Source of the DNA: Phycisphaerales bacterium
GTDB taxonomy: Bacteria; Planctomycetota; Phycisphaerae; UBA1845; Fen-1342
Direction: 5' to 3'
Length of the DNA: 64,000 nucleotides
Assembly: GCA_022839625.1 (NCBI GenBank)
Contig: JALHJL010000027.1
Span: forward strand, 17,004-81,003
Shown piece after piece: positions 7,470-17,029 of this stretch (positions within the stretch are counted from its first letter, which is position 1; each line of letters starts with the position of its first letter). The position numbers were made by a program, and so were the translations under genes. The notes beneath the pieces were generated by a model. It had not been told where the DNA came from, did not search any database, and saw only the letters and a program-made list of their open reading frames with translations.

Positions 7470-8273
7470 TTGCCCGTCGAGGTCGTCGAGAAGTTCGAGA
7501 GCCGGCTGGTCACAACCGGCACGAGCCCTTCGGTCGAGCTGCGGTACAACATCCGCGGCACGAACGACGACGTCGAAGCGCGCAATGCGCTGGTCGCCGG
7601 CAGTCCGGCCACGTACGACCCGTGGGGCAGCGGGTGGTTCTTCCTGCCGCGGGATACCGTCACCGTTCAGCCCATCGGCGAGGAGCTCTGGGAGGGCATC
7701 GTTCGGTACGGGCCGTTCACGCCGACCAATGAGTCGAACTTCGCCTTCGACACCGGTGGCGGCACGCAGCACATCACGCAGAGCAAGCAGACGATTGCGA
7801 AGTACCCGGCCAGCACGGCGCCGGACTTCAAGGGCGCGATCGGCGTTACGGCGGATTCCGTGGAAGGCGTGGACATCGCCGTCCCGGTGTACCAGTTCGC
7901 CGAGACGCACTACCTGCCCGACACGACGGTCACGCCGGCGTACCGCATGACGCTGTTCCAGCTCACCGGCAGGGTGAATAGCGGTGCATTCAAGGGCTTT
8001 GCTGCCGGCGAAGTGCTGTTCCTCGGCGCCTCGGGCTCGCGGCGCGGGTACGGCGACTGGGAGATCACGTTCCGCTTCGCCGCCAGCCCGAACGTCACGA
8101 ACCTCACGATCGGCGACATCACGGGCATCAACAAGAAGGGCTGGGAGTACCTGTGGGTGCGCTACGCCGACAGTGAGGACACGGTGGCCAAGGCGCTCGT
8201 GAAGAAGCCCATCGCGGTCTATGTCGAGCGGGTGTACGACGACGGCAATCTGAGCCTGCTGGGGATCGGGTGA
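7470..8273 (+). CDS. Phage tail/baseplate protein, hypothetical
   Basis: A 267-residue protein translated from a TTG with an AGGAGA box just upstream. It follows the tape measure, where distal tail and baseplate hub proteins lie. The N-terminus (VEVVEKFESRLVTTG, SVELRYNIRGTNDD) suggests a beta-rich DIT-like region, and the rest is rich in Thr, Tyr and Phe strands (YRMTLFQLTGRVN, GDWEITFRFAASPN). No catalytic motif is visible. The role is inferred from position. Confidence 0.5.
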   Translation: MPVEVVEKFESRLVTTGTSPSVELRYNIRGTNDDVEARNALVAGSPATYDPWGSGWFFLPRDTVTVQPIGEELWEGIVRYGPFTPTNESNFAFDTGGGTQHITQSKQTIAKYPASTAPDFKGAIGVTADSVEGVDIAVPVYQFAETHYLPDTTVTPAYRMTLFQLTGRVNSGAFKGFAAGEVLFLGASGSRRGYGDWEITFRFAASPNVTNLTIGDITGINKKGWEYLWVRYADSEDTVAKALVKKPIAVYVERVYDDGNLSLLGIG

Positions 8274-8276
8274 GCG

Positions 8277-9116
8277 ATGGGCACGACGCTGAAAAAGGTG
8301 CGCAGCGGCGACCCGCTCGTCATCCCGGCGGCGACGTTCAACGCCTTCGTGGACGTCGCGCGCGACTACCAGGAGCGCCAGCGCAGCGCGACGCGTGACG
8401 GCCTGCCCGATTGGCGGCAGACGGGGATTGTGCTGATCCGCAATGACAGCGGCGCCGACCGCGAGCGCTTCGATGTGCTCGGCGTGGCCGGCACCGTCAT
8501 CAACCCCACGGACAATGCCGACGCGTTCAAGGAGCGGGTCGCGCTGAAGGGCGTCACGCCCACCGCCGCGCATGCGGGCCGGTTCGTCATCCTGCTCGAG
8601 CCCGTGAAAAACGGCCTGTTCGGCCGCGGCTGCGTCGACGGGGTCTGCGTGGCGCGCGTGAAGATGAACGACGAGGGCCACGTCTTCGCCGAGGCAAAGG
8701 ACGGCCAGGCCGACAAGCTGGACAGCGGCGCGGCGGGTTCGGCCTGCCTGCTATGGGTACAGCCGCCCAGCGAACGCGACCCCGACCCGACGGTCGCGTG
8801 GGTCGTGGCGAAGATCGGCCTGCCGACCGGGGCCGCGTCGATGGCGGCGGCGTTCGCGATGATCACGTCGAAGTCCGGCACAGCGCCGCCGTACCGGTAC
8901 GCCGCGGCGCAGGCCACGATGGATGAGGACGGGGCGTGGACGCAGGTCGGCGGCGGGCTGGCGTACAACAACGTCTTCAACCTGGAGGAACAGGGCGCCG
9001 GTGGCCAGTGGGTCAACCCGCTCGTCGTGGGCGACGTGGTGCTGATCTTCGCGGCGCCCGATCCGGGCGTCGATGCATTCGTCTGCACGCGGTCGCACTA
9101 CCGTGGGACGTACTGA
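8277..9116 (+). CDS. Phage virion-associated protein, hypothetical
   Basis: A 279-residue protein starting 3 nt after the previous stop and overlapping the next gene as TGATG. It begins with a basic segment (MGTTLKKVRSGDPLVIPAAT), contains a beta-rich central region (RERFDVLGVAGTVIN, GRFVILLEPVKNG), and ends with VVGDVVLIFAAPDPG. No domain was recognised. Its position between two putative tail genes suggests a baseplate or tail-tip component. Confidence 0.45.
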   Translation: MGTTLKKVRSGDPLVIPAATFNAFVDVARDYQERQRSATRDGLPDWRQTGIVLIRNDSGADRERFDVLGVAGTVINPTDNADAFKERVALKGVTPTAAHAGRFVILLEPVKNGLFGRGCVDGVCVARVKMNDEGHVFAEAKDGQADKLDSGAAGSACLLWVQPPSERDPDPTVAWVVAKIGLPTGAASMAAAFAMITSKSGTAPPYRYAAAQATMDEDGAWTQVGGGLAYNNVFNLEEQGAGGQWVNPLVVGDVVLIFAAPDPGVDAFVCTRSHYRGTY

Positions 9117-10306
9117 TGGGCCGGTTCCTGGTGCGACATGTTGATCAGGACAGCGGCGTCGAGCTCGCGCGCCTTGCGCTGCCGAATCTGCTGGCGTACG
9201 AGGGGATCGAGTACGTCTATCGCCAGCTCTTCCCGGCGTATCAGGCGGCGATGACGTTCCAGATGGGCGTGGCCGGCCCGTCGCCGAGCTACCCGAATGA
9301 CCGGCCGAACACCGGCGGCGGCGTGGCCTTCGGCCCGACGCTCACGTTCGCGCAGTGCACGAACGCGCAGGCCAATGAAGGCGGGTGTTACACCAGTCCG
9401 ATGCGGACCTCGTTCGGGTACACCCGGCAGGCGCTGAACTTCACCGCGTCGATGGAGGCCGACGGCGGCGGGTTCGTCTCGCCGGAGGTCACGTTCCCGA
9501 ACAACCACTCGTGGACGCCGCAGGCCGCGGGCGACTGGGACTTCCCGTGGACACCTGAGGAAGTCGAGCAACCGCCGCCGGAGTGGACGCCGCGCGAATC
9601 CTGGGAGCCGGAAGTCGGCTATCCCTGGCAGCGGCCGCGCAAGCGCTGCGGCACGGACTGCGACCCGTACAACCCGAACGTATGCCTGCGGCCGTACATG
9701 TACCAGTGGGACCCGTCGGGCGAGCTGGACTGGCTGTGCGACTTCCGCAAGCTGGGCGGCTTCCCGATCACGCTGGCGTTCGTCGCGGACACGTCGCGCA
9801 ACAAGCTCGTGGCCGCTGCGTCTTTCGCAGCCCCGGTGTTGCTGCGGCCGGGGACCGCACTGCACGTGATCTACCAGGCCCGGATCTTCGGCCGGATCAC
9901 GCGCGACTTCGCGCTGCGCTTCGCGAAGTATGCGTTCCAGAAGACCGGCAGCCGGTACACGACGATCTACTGCCGGCCTTTGCTCGCGACGGCGCCGGCG
10001 GTCACGCGCCGGACGACGTACGCCGACGTGTTGCCGTTCTTCCATGCGCACTTCGCGCAGGTTGCGCTGTCGTCGTGGACGTACGTCGCCGGCCCGCCGC
10101 CGCGCATCGAGTCGGCCACCGCGCCGCAATGGACGAACACGAGCGGCGCGGCCATCGGCCCGTTCGGTGGGCTGGCCGTGTACGGCGTGGTAGGCGGCAG
10201 CAATGAACTGATGTGGGTCACGAAGATTGATCCGCCGGTGAGTGTGCCCAACGGCGACACGCTGCGCGTGCCGGCAAAGGTGAAGTTCCAGCTGGACGGG
10301 GTGTAG
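9116..10306 (+). CDS. Phage tail-tip protein, hypothetical
   Basis: A 396-residue protein whose ATG overlaps the preceding stop (TGATG). It has an aromatic and proline-rich middle with acidic Trp-Pro repeats (WTPQAAGDWDFPWTPEEVEQ) and a Cys cluster (RCGTDCDPYNPNVC). A C-terminal beta region follows (TALHVIYQARIFG, GRYTTIYC-like strands, NGDTLRVPAKVKFQLDG). The composition is typical of secreted or virion-surface proteins. It is probably part of the adsorption apparatus with the next, cysteine-rich gene. No homologous family was recognised. Confidence 0.45.
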   Translation: MGRFLVRHVDQDSGVELARLALPNLLAYEGIEYVYRQLFPAYQAAMTFQMGVAGPSPSYPNDRPNTGGGVAFGPTLTFAQCTNAQANEGGCYTSPMRTSFGYTRQALNFTASMEADGGGFVSPEVTFPNNHSWTPQAAGDWDFPWTPEEVEQPPPEWTPRESWEPEVGYPWQRPRKRCGTDCDPYNPNVCLRPYMYQWDPSGELDWLCDFRKLGGFPITLAFVADTSRNKLVAAASFAAPVLLRPGTALHVIYQARIFGRITRDFALRFAKYAFQKTGSRYTTIYCRPLLATAPAVTRRTTYADVLPFFHAHFAQVALSSWTYVAGPPPRIESATAPQWTNTSGAAIGPFGGLAVYGVVGGSNELMWVTKIDPPVSVPNGDTLRVPAKVKFQLDGV

Positions 10307-10308
10307 CC

Positions 10309-13197
10309 GTGGCCTTCGTCGACATCACCAGCGAGCAGCACGCCACGTACGGGACACACTCGCACGGCGAGGAGACGTTGGCCACGCGTGGCGGCGCGGT
10401 TCCGGGCCAGCTCCGGTGGTCCGACCTGCATCCGCCCGGCGTGAAGGTGCTGCCCAAGGGTTCACCGCCGGCCGGCCCAGGCGAGATCAACTGGGAGGAC
10501 ACGCTGGGCGGCAAGTTCGCCCTGGCGCTGGAGAAGCTCGAAGGCCTGCTCTACGCCGTGTTCGGCTCGCGGCCGAACGGCAACCCGAAACGCCAGTGGT
10601 ACGACCGCCAGCACCCGCGCTGCCTGTGGGGGCCGGAGATGTGGGAGCGCCGGCTGCTCCTCGGCCCGATCGGCTGTAATGAGACCGGCACCTGCTGGGA
10701 CTATCAGCCAGGCGGCAAGGAGTACGCCGCCCTCGGTGAGAATCCCCCTTGCTGCCCGATGCCGAAGCCCAGCGTGCCGATCCGCACGCGGTCGGGCGAT
10801 CCGTCCGGGCAGTTCGCGACGGGCACGCACGACCGGACGTACTTCCCGCTGGGCAGCGTGTCCCGTGACCAGGCCAGCGACCCGTTCGACCCGGAGGGTT
10901 CCGGCTGGTTCGGCGCTACGCAGCCCGGCCGCCAGGATGGCGTCGGCTACACCCAGAAAACCGGCCAGACGGTCACCTTCACCTACACGAAACCCGGCGG
11001 CGTGCCGACGCCGACGAACGTGCGGCTGTACTACCAGACGAAGGCGCCCAGCGGCGCCTGGTCGAGCTGGTCGTTCGTCGCGATGAGCGGCGGGCCGACG
11101 ACGTACACGGCGCAGCGCGGCCCGTACGCGCACGGGACCGAACTGCGCTGGTACGTGCGTTACTTCTACAACGACCCTGATCCGCAGGACCCCGACATCA
11201 CGAAGTACGACCCGGGCGGCGACAGCCCGCCGGCGGACGACGACGCCTACTACCTCCAGTGGTTCGCGCACTTCAACCCGTACGCCTACGGCCTGCCGGA
11301 GATGCTGGAGGACTACGGCGGCATCAACGTCCGGCACGGGACGGACTTCTTCGCCTGCGACGGCGGCGAGACGATCCAGCCGGCGCTGATCAACATGGTG
11401 CGCTTCGTGCTGTCGTGGCTGGGCGGCGATTGCTGCACCGGCGAGTACGAGACCTGCACCGAGACCGACGACCGCTGCGACGCCTTCCACCACAACCCGC
11501 GCTTCCGCGGCGGAGACGACGGCCTGTGCTGCGTGCCGATGCCGATCAAGTTCCGCTGGTCGGGCAGCAACGTGCATCCGCACTACATGACCGGCGGCAA
11601 GGGCCTGGTCGGTGGGCCGACGCCCGATCCGCGCCCGCTGCACAATCATCCGAACCACCAGCCCGGCCAGGGCGAGACCTGGGGCAGCGCCGCGGCGCGC
11701 AAGACCTGGCGCGGCATCAACATGCTCTACGCCGACGACCTGCACTTCAACAACCCGTTCTATGGCGGCGGGTACTCGTGGGGCACGGCGCCGGGCACAT
11801 TCGTGCTGATGTACGAGCCGGCCTGGGACGACTTCGCCAAGGTGTGGGCGAAGTACCCGAGTTGGGGCCTGCGCCCGGGCGACGTGATCGAGGCCGTCCA
11901 CATTAGGGAGATCATCGACGCCGTCGATTACCTGATCGACTACGGCGTCTGGACCTCGATCGGCCTGTGCACGCGAAAGCGCACGCCGGGCCAGTTCATG
12001 GGCAAGGACTGCGGCTACCACTACGCCGCGGATTACCACGACTGCTACGGCACAGCTCATGTCGAGTACCGCAAGGGCTGCGACAAGTGCTGCGCGAACA
12101 GCGAAGCGTGCTGGCCGTACGACCACGCCCTGGGCTACTGGTATCACCAGTGGGGTCCCGACTACGACGACCAATGGACCGAGTATCCCGACACGTGCCA
12201 GGCGTGGCCGGTGCCGACGTGGCAGGAGTGCACGCAGAACTGCCAGTCGGCCAAGTGCCACATGATGAGCCGCAAGCATGGCTACTCGCAGTATTCACCC
12301 GAGACGAGCCCGGACTGCCCCTGCGAGCGCGGCTACTGGGAGGACACGGTCTGCGACGGGTACGGCGACGACATGGAGGCTTCGCCCGGCTGCGGCTATC
12401 ACCGCAACGAGAAAGGCTGCCGCTCGTGGGACTGGCAGACGCAGCACTGCGTCGATGATCCGCACGCCGGCTACAACTGCCTCCGCCGCGTCGAAGGCTA
12501 CAGCTACTACGCCTGCACGCCGGATACCTGCAACCACGGCTGGGATGCGACGCACGGCGGACAGTTCAAGAAGAACCGGCTGGACCACGTCTGGCACCCC
12601 GGCCTGCACTTCAAGGCGACCGGCCCGCCGGGCAATGAGTTCAGCGGCAACTGCCTGGGCGACATGTTCGGCTGCGGTGAAACGTACCCCATGGGCCCGG
12701 ACAGCGGCCTGTGGTTCCACGAGGTGACCGGCATCTACTGGCGCGGCCTGGTGCCGTCGTGGTACTCCGGCTGCGATGGGATGCCCGGTTGCAGCCCGGA
12801 CTGCTCGTTCGGCGACACGCTGGCACTGCCGCCGGCGATCCCTGGCTACGGCTACCACGGCGAGTACGGGCCGCTCTGCACGCAGTTCGTCGATTCACAG
12901 AGCGGATGCTTCTCGGCGTGGGCGGGTTCGGCGTGCTGCACCGGCCACACCTGCCAGTGCTCACTTGGCGACTTCCCGGTGTGCAAGGGCGAAGCCGCCT
13001 GGGTCGCGGTCGATCTGAACCTCGACGGCTCCGGCCGGCCGTACCGCCACTTTCCCGGCCGCAACGGCGGGCTGCCGCCGTACGAGGGCCGCGGCGTGCC
13101 GCGCCTGCGGAACTATGACCTGACGAAGGACCCGGGGACGTGGATGCATGACTGTCCCTGCGAGACGTGGACGGGAGCCGGAACGTGCGTGATGTGA
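10309..13197 (+). CDS. Giant cysteine/tryptophan-rich virion protein, probable adsorption protein
   Basis: A 962-residue protein translated from GTG 2 nt after the previous stop. By my count it contains about 47 cysteines, many as CC or CxC pairs (DCC, LCC, KCC, CPC, CQC), plus unusually many Trp, Tyr, His and Pro. An Fn3-like patch (VTFTYTKPGG, VRLYYQTKAPSGAW, GTELRWYVRYFYND) lies near residues 220-300. The last third repeats short motifs with C, G, Y and H and looks like a zinc- or disulfide-cross-linked fibre. It is the largest gene of the module and sits where tail fibre or receptor-binding proteins normally sit. No known family was recognised. Confidence 0.6.
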   Translation: MAFVDITSEQHATYGTHSHGEETLATRGGAVPGQLRWSDLHPPGVKVLPKGSPPAGPGEINWEDTLGGKFALALEKLEGLLYAVFGSRPNGNPKRQWYDRQHPRCLWGPEMWERRLLLGPIGCNETGTCWDYQPGGKEYAALGENPPCCPMPKPSVPIRTRSGDPSGQFATGTHDRTYFPLGSVSRDQASDPFDPEGSGWFGATQPGRQDGVGYTQKTGQTVTFTYTKPGGVPTPTNVRLYYQTKAPSGAWSSWSFVAMSGGPTTYTAQRGPYAHGTELRWYVRYFYNDPDPQDPDITKYDPGGDSPPADDDAYYLQWFAHFNPYAYGLPEMLEDYGGINVRHGTDFFACDGGETIQPALINMVRFVLSWLGGDCCTGEYETCTETDDRCDAFHHNPRFRGGDDGLCCVPMPIKFRWSGSNVHPHYMTGGKGLVGGPTPDPRPLHNHPNHQPGQGETWGSAAARKTWRGINMLYADDLHFNNPFYGGGYSWGTAPGTFVLMYEPAWDDFAKVWAKYPSWGLRPGDVIEAVHIREIIDAVDYLIDYGVWTSIGLCTRKRTPGQFMGKDCGYHYAADYHDCYGTAHVEYRKGCDKCCANSEACWPYDHALGYWYHQWGPDYDDQWTEYPDTCQAWPVPTWQECTQNCQSAKCHMMSRKHGYSQYSPETSPDCPCERGYWEDTVCDGYGDDMEASPGCGYHRNEKGCRSWDWQTQHCVDDPHAGYNCLRRVEGYSYYACTPDTCNHGWDATHGGQFKKNRLDHVWHPGLHFKATGPPGNEFSGNCLGDMFGCGETYPMGPDSGLWFHEVTGIYWRGLVPSWYSGCDGMPGCSPDCSFGDTLALPPAIPGYGYHGEYGPLCTQFVDSQSGCFSAWAGSACCTGHTCQCSLGDFPVCKGEAAWVAVDLNLDGSGRPYRHFPGRNGGLPPYEGRGVPRLRNYDLTKDPGTWMHDCPCETWTGAGTCVM

Positions 13198-13883
13198 GCG
13201 CGCTATCGCCGCTGGCGCCCAAGGGCGTCGCGCAGCCGGGCTACGACTACCTGGTCGGGCGCGGCGTGCCCGCGCAGCGATTGGACGAGCTGATCCCGCG
13301 GTTCGATTTGCGCTTCGACGAGCAGGAGCGGCGCGTAGTGTTCCCCGTGCGTGAGGGCGGCCGGGAACTCGGCTACACGGCCCGGTCCATCGACGCCCGG
13401 CAGCGCAATCGCTGGCTCAGCTACCCGGTCGAGGGCGGGCACAAAACGACGATCTACGACGCCGACCGCGTGCAGCACGGCGGAAACACGCTGTTCGTCG
13501 TCGAGGGACCGTTCGACGCTCTGATGGTCACCGCGGCGATCGCGCCGGAAAACGACTCGGTCGCGACCGCGTTCTTCGGCTCGCTGCCGACGGAGGCGCA
13601 GCTCGCGCTGGTCGTGGCCGCGGTGCCGTTCTACCGGATGGTTTACATGATGCTGGACGCGAACGTCTGGGGCCGCTGCCGCCGGCTGGCTCGGGAGGTC
13701 GCGGAGCTCGCCGGCGTGCCGAACGTCGGCGCCATCAACATCGGCTTCGAGAACCGCGATCCCGGCGCGACGCGGTTCGAGGAACTCCAGCGGCTCGTGG
13801 CGTTCGCGTCGGCGTCGTGGGCGCCGGAGATTCACTGGATGTGGGAGCGCCGGCTCGTTGTGGGCGGCACGAAAGGAGCGTGA
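13185..13883 (+). CDS. TOPRIM-domain primase-like protein
   Basis: A 232-residue protein that resembles the C-terminal half of DnaG-type phage primases. A primase core strand set (RRVVFPVREGGRELGYTARS) precedes a TOPRIM domain whose motif 1 is LFVVEGPFDALMV (catalytic Glu) and whose acidic metal motif is probably the later MMLDANVWG. No N-terminal zinc ribbon is present. The GTG at 13185 is chosen because GGGAG lies 7 nt upstream, so the gene overlaps the end of the cysteine-rich gene by 13 nt. A primase-like gene downstream of tail genes is unusual. It may act in replication or in nucleic-acid processing. Confidence 0.65.
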   Translation: MRDVSALSPLAPKGVAQPGYDYLVGRGVPAQRLDELIPRFDLRFDEQERRVVFPVREGGRELGYTARSIDARQRNRWLSYPVEGGHKTTIYDADRVQHGGNTLFVVEGPFDALMVTAAIAPENDSVATAFFGSLPTEAQLALVVAAVPFYRMVYMMLDANVWGRCRRLAREVAELAGVPNVGAINIGFENRDPGATRFEELQRLVAFASASWAPEIHWMWERRLVVGGTKGA

Positions 13884-13887
13884 GGCG

Positions 13888-14205
13888 ATGCCGGTCGTGT
13901 CGATCAACGTCGGTCCGAAGCGCGTGCATCTGACGGCTTACTGCCCGGACGACGAACTCGGGCTGCTGGCCTGCGACTACGTGCTCGCCCGCGCCGCCGA
14001 GCTGCTCAACGGCACTACCGAAGCTGAACTGCGGAAGTGGCTGGTCGAGCGCGACCCGGCGATTGCGGAATTGTTCGCCAAGCTCGACGCCGGCTGGAAG
14101 CTGCCGAAGAACGGCGACTTGACCGTGGACCCCAGCAACGCGCCGGCCGAAGCGCGCATCGTGCGGCATTTGATGCGGGAACGGATGGAGCAGTGCGGCC
14201 GGTAG
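13888..14205 (+). CDS. Hypothetical phage protein
   Basis: A 105-residue protein following the TOPRIM gene by 4 nt, with AAAGGAG upstream of its ATG. It is mostly helical and charged (ACDYVLARAAELLNG, ELRKWLVERDPAIAELFAKLD, RIVRHLMRERMEQ). No motif was recognised. The shared operon with the TOPRIM protein suggests a small partner. Confidence 0.4.
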   Translation: MPVVSINVGPKRVHLTAYCPDDELGLLACDYVLARAAELLNGTTEAELRKWLVERDPAIAELFAKLDAGWKLPKNGDLTVDPSNAPAEARIVRHLMRERMEQCGR

Positions 14206-14234
14206 ACCGGCCAGAGGGCAAGGAGGCCCCGAAT

Positions 14235-14774
14235 ATGACTGGCATCTTCGAAATCACAGATTGGGCACACGTGGCATCCTTCTTCGTCTGGACCTTGGCG
14301 GTCTGCGCGCTGGCGAAGGCGATTTTCGGGTCGTTCCCCGCGGCCGAACTGCAATACCGGCTCGCGCTCCGCGACAACCCGCGCCGCCAGCGGCTCAATC
14401 GGCTCAACTGGGAGGTCGCGAACCGCACGAAGTGGGACGAGGATGTCGCCCGTGGCTCGCAACACGCCGCGGCCGTCCCGCTCACCGAGCCCGATCTCGA
14501 AGTGCGCCGCGCCGAGCTTCAGCGCCTCTCGCGGACGTCGCTCCCATGGCGAGCCCTCCAGTACCTCCTCGGCTGCTGGGCGTGTCAGACCTTCTGGGCA
14601 GCGATCGCGGTGTTCGCGCTCACACGTGGAGTCGCCGACGTGGCCGCGTGGTTCTTCTCGGCGACGGCGTATTCTGGCGCGGCAGTGCTCATCGGGCTGG
14701 TTCGGGACCGCAGTACACCGGCGCCATTCTCCGAACGCCGCGGAAAGGCCACGTGTGCTTCGTGCGGCAAATAG
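14235..14774 (+). CDS. Membrane protein with CxxC-FW segment, DUF1360-like
   Basis: A 179-residue protein with an N-terminal membrane span (HVASFFVWTLAVCALAKAI), a charged middle and two C-terminal hydrophobic segments. One contains YLLGCWACQTFWAAI, which resembles the Cys-x-x-Cys-x-x-Phe-Trp element of DUF1360-type phage membrane proteins. A last CASC pair lies at the very C-terminus. AGGAGG precedes the ATG by 8 nt. It is the last plus-strand gene of the phage module. A minor structural or lysis-related role is possible. Confidence 0.45.
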   Translation: MTGIFEITDWAHVASFFVWTLAVCALAKAIFGSFPAAELQYRLALRDNPRRQRLNRLNWEVANRTKWDEDVARGSQHAAAVPLTEPDLEVRRAELQRLSRTSLPWRALQYLLGCWACQTFWAAIAVFALTRGVADVAAWFFSATAYSGAAVLIGLVRDRSTPAPFSERRGKATCASCGK

Positions 14775-14823
14775 CCGCCTTGATGCTGTCCGCCTCGGTC
14801 CCAGATCGGTCGCGGTTCCTAAG

Positions 14824-15036
14824 TCAGGGTCGCGACTGAGACCGCAGCTCCTGCTCGGCTCGCAGCCAGTCCTGTAGCGCGCTGCCAGGCACGCCGCCAC
14901 GCGCGAGAAAAATCTGGTACGCGCGCTCGCGAATCGCCTCCTCCCTGGGAATGATGACTTCCGCTGCTGGCTGGGGATGTTGCGCCGCATCACGTGCTTT
15001 CGCTTCAGCCGGATGACGCGTTTGGGTGGGTTTCAT
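14824..15036 (-). CDS. DUF2934 small protein
   Basis: A 70-residue protein whose C-terminal half matches DUF2934: REEAIRERAYQIFLARGG, then a short loop and ALQDWLRAEQEL. These small proteins of unknown function are common in soil and aquatic bacteria and often sit beside stress genes. AAGGAGG lies 6 nt upstream of the ATG at 15036, which decides this start over a longer ORF. It faces the phage module convergently and marks the return to chromosomal genes. Confidence 0.7.
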   Translation of the reverse strand: MKPTQTRHPAEAKARDAAQHPQPAAEVIIPREEAIRERAYQIFLARGGVPGSALQDWLRAEQELRSQSRP

Positions 15037-15096
15037 TGAAGGCCTCCTTATCGGGCAGCTACTGGGCGCTGCCAAATCTAGTCATGCCGTTCGTCT

Positions 15097-15393
15097 TCAG
15101 TCCAATCTCACGGCGTAAGGCGGTACGCTCCACACGGGGCCATTGCGCGACAGCGATATCCGGGCCAACCCGGCATCCTCATCCACACCGATCAACGTGG
15201 CATCAAAGTACTCCGCCTCGCCAGGCCAAATCACGTCGCAACGCGCGCCGATGCAGTCCCGTAATTCCGCCGCACGCGCTTGGTCGAGCGCCTTCAGCTT
15301 GTCACCGAGCACGAGGGGTAACTGCCGCATTTCATCATCGCCGAGCTGCTCGACGGCACGCAGCAATTCCTGCAGGCGAGCAGTCGGGGGCAT
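15097..15393 (-). CDS. Hypothetical protein downstream of pntB
   Basis: A 98-residue protein starting 13 nt after the pntB stop on the same strand, so probably co-transcribed. The N-terminal half is helical (RLQELLRAVEQLGDDEMRQ) and the C-terminal half resembles a small beta barrel (FDATLIGVDEDAGLARISL). No known family was recognised. Confidence 0.5.
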   Translation of the reverse strand: MPPTARLQELLRAVEQLGDDEMRQLPLVLGDKLKALDQARAAELRDCIGARCDVIWPGEAEYFDATLIGVDEDAGLARISLSRNGPVWSVPPYAVRLD

Positions 15394-15406
15394 GGCAACG
15401 GCGGTG

Positions 15407-16972
15407 CTACCTGGCGGTGTTGTACTTGCTGGCTGGGTTTTCCACCAACTCCCGCGCCAGCGGAGGGGCCGCGGGTTCAGAGGCTCCGGTTGCGCCACGA
15501 GTCTGGTCCTCCAGCCGTTGCCGCAGCTCGCCGATCGTCGTCTGTGCGTCGCCCAGCAGCAGGATCGTCTTCGGGTTGTGATAGAGCGGGTTCGGGACGC
15601 CTGAGTAGCCCGGGCGCTCGTCCAGATTACAGACAATGACATGCCTGGCTTCGTCGGCCCGCAGGATCGGCATGCCCGAAATCGGCGTGTCGGACGCTTC
15701 GATCGCCGCCGGATTGACTACGTCGCAGGCGCCCACGACCAACGCCACGTCGGTCCGCGCGAACTGGCCGTTTACATCCTTCAGCTCGCGGAGCTTTCCG
15801 TAATCGACCTCTGCCTCGGCCAGCAGCACGTGCATGTGGCCCGGCATCCGTCCGGCCACGGGGTGAACCGCGAACAACACTTCCTTGTTCAGCGCGGTCA
15901 ACTGCTCTCCCAGTTGAACAACTTCCTCCGACGCTTCGGCGAGCGCCATGCCGTACCCGGGAATGATGATCACGCTCCGGGCTGTCCGGAGCAGATTGGC
16001 TGCCCGCGCGGAAGGATCGGCAGGCGGCGCCTCGGGCAGCGCCCTGGCCTCTGGCGTAGTATCGGCAGGCAGGCACGGGACGGCCACCGGCGCGGGCGAT
16101 CCGGCAGCAGCCGGGCCGATCGCAGCCGCGGATGCCAGCGGCGCGGCGGCGAATGGATGATGCGGCCGCAGCCCCGCAAAAACGCCCATCAGCCCGCGGT
16201 TCATCGCCCGGCACATTACGTGCGTCAGGATTGAGCCCGACGCGGCGACGGTGGCACCGCACGCAATGAGCAGGCGGCTACCAATGGCGATCCCGCAGAA
16301 CGCCGCCGCGAGCCCCGCCGTCGCGTTCAGAAAAGAAATCAGCACGGGCATATCGGCGCCGCCGATGCGGACGGCGAAGATGACGCCGAGCACCGCCGCA
16401 CCGACGATCAGCGCCAGGGAGGTCCCCAGAACCACGCCGCCGCTCACGGTCACGCCGGCCCACACGCCGAGCACGATCAGCACGGCCAGGTTCGCGAGCA
16501 GGAGTCCATTGTGGTACGGCAGACGCGTGGGCGTCTGGCGCAGGCGATTCGCCAGCTTGGCACTGGCGATCACGCTGCCGCTAAACGTCGCAGCGCCGAT
16601 CACCAGCCCGAGCAGCGCGGCAACCTCGGCGGGTAGGCTGAGCGCTTCCGCGGAGTTGCGGGTCAGCTCGACAAACGAGACGAGGAATGCGGCGACGCCC
16701 CCGGCGCCATGCTGGAACGCCACCATCGCGGGAATCTGAATCATGTTCACGCGCGTGGCCACCCAGCCGCCCAGGCAACTGCCCACGAGGGCCACCAGGA
16801 CGACGAGCGGGGGCTCCAAGACCCCGTGACGGTACAGCACGGCAATGACGGCACACAGCAGCGCCGCCGCAGCCGTCAGGTTTCCCCTCCGCGCAGCCCG
16901 CGGCGTACGGAATTGCGCGATCCCCGCGACGAGGATCAGGATGATCCAAAGGTCGATCCAAAGCCCTGACAT
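15407..16972 (-). CDS. pntB: NAD(P) transhydrogenase beta subunit
   Basis: The membrane and NADP-binding subunit of the proton-translocating transhydrogenase, which makes NADPH from NADH using proton-motive force. About nine hydrophobic segments span roughly residues 1-270. A variable Ala/Pro-rich linker follows (about 280-330), then the NADP(H)-binding domain III with the fingerprint IIPGYGMALAEA and later LVVGACDVVNPAA and GMPILRADEA. At 521 aa it is longer than the usual 460-480 because of the linker and C-terminal tail. It is the third gene of the pntAA-pntAB-pntB cluster, all on this strand. Confidence 0.93.
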   Translation of the reverse strand: MSGLWIDLWIILILVAGIAQFRTPRAARRGNLTAAAALLCAVIAVLYRHGVLEPPLVVLVALVGSCLGGWVATRVNMIQIPAMVAFQHGAGGVAAFLVSFVELTRNSAEALSLPAEVAALLGLVIGAATFSGSVIASAKLANRLRQTPTRLPYHNGLLLANLAVLIVLGVWAGVTVSGGVVLGTSLALIVGAAVLGVIFAVRIGGADMPVLISFLNATAGLAAAFCGIAIGSRLLIACGATVAASGSILTHVMCRAMNRGLMGVFAGLRPHHPFAAAPLASAAAIGPAAAGSPAPVAVPCLPADTTPEARALPEAPPADPSARAANLLRTARSVIIIPGYGMALAEASEEVVQLGEQLTALNKEVLFAVHPVAGRMPGHMHVLLAEAEVDYGKLRELKDVNGQFARTDVALVVGACDVVNPAAIEASDTPISGMPILRADEARHVIVCNLDERPGYSGVPNPLYHNPKTILLLGDAQTTIGELRQRLEDQTRGATGASEPAAPPLARELVENPASKYNTAR

Positions 16973-17029
16973 AAGTCACTCTCTGCCTTCCGGTCGGGTG
17001 CGGCGAGGCCCGGGGCCGCGACGCCCAGC

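Noticed and set aside
10462..12279. Long minus-strand ORF of 605 codons under the cysteine-rich gene
   Set aside because: It is an antisense shadow of a high-GC gene, rich in Arg, Val, Ala and His, with no domain.
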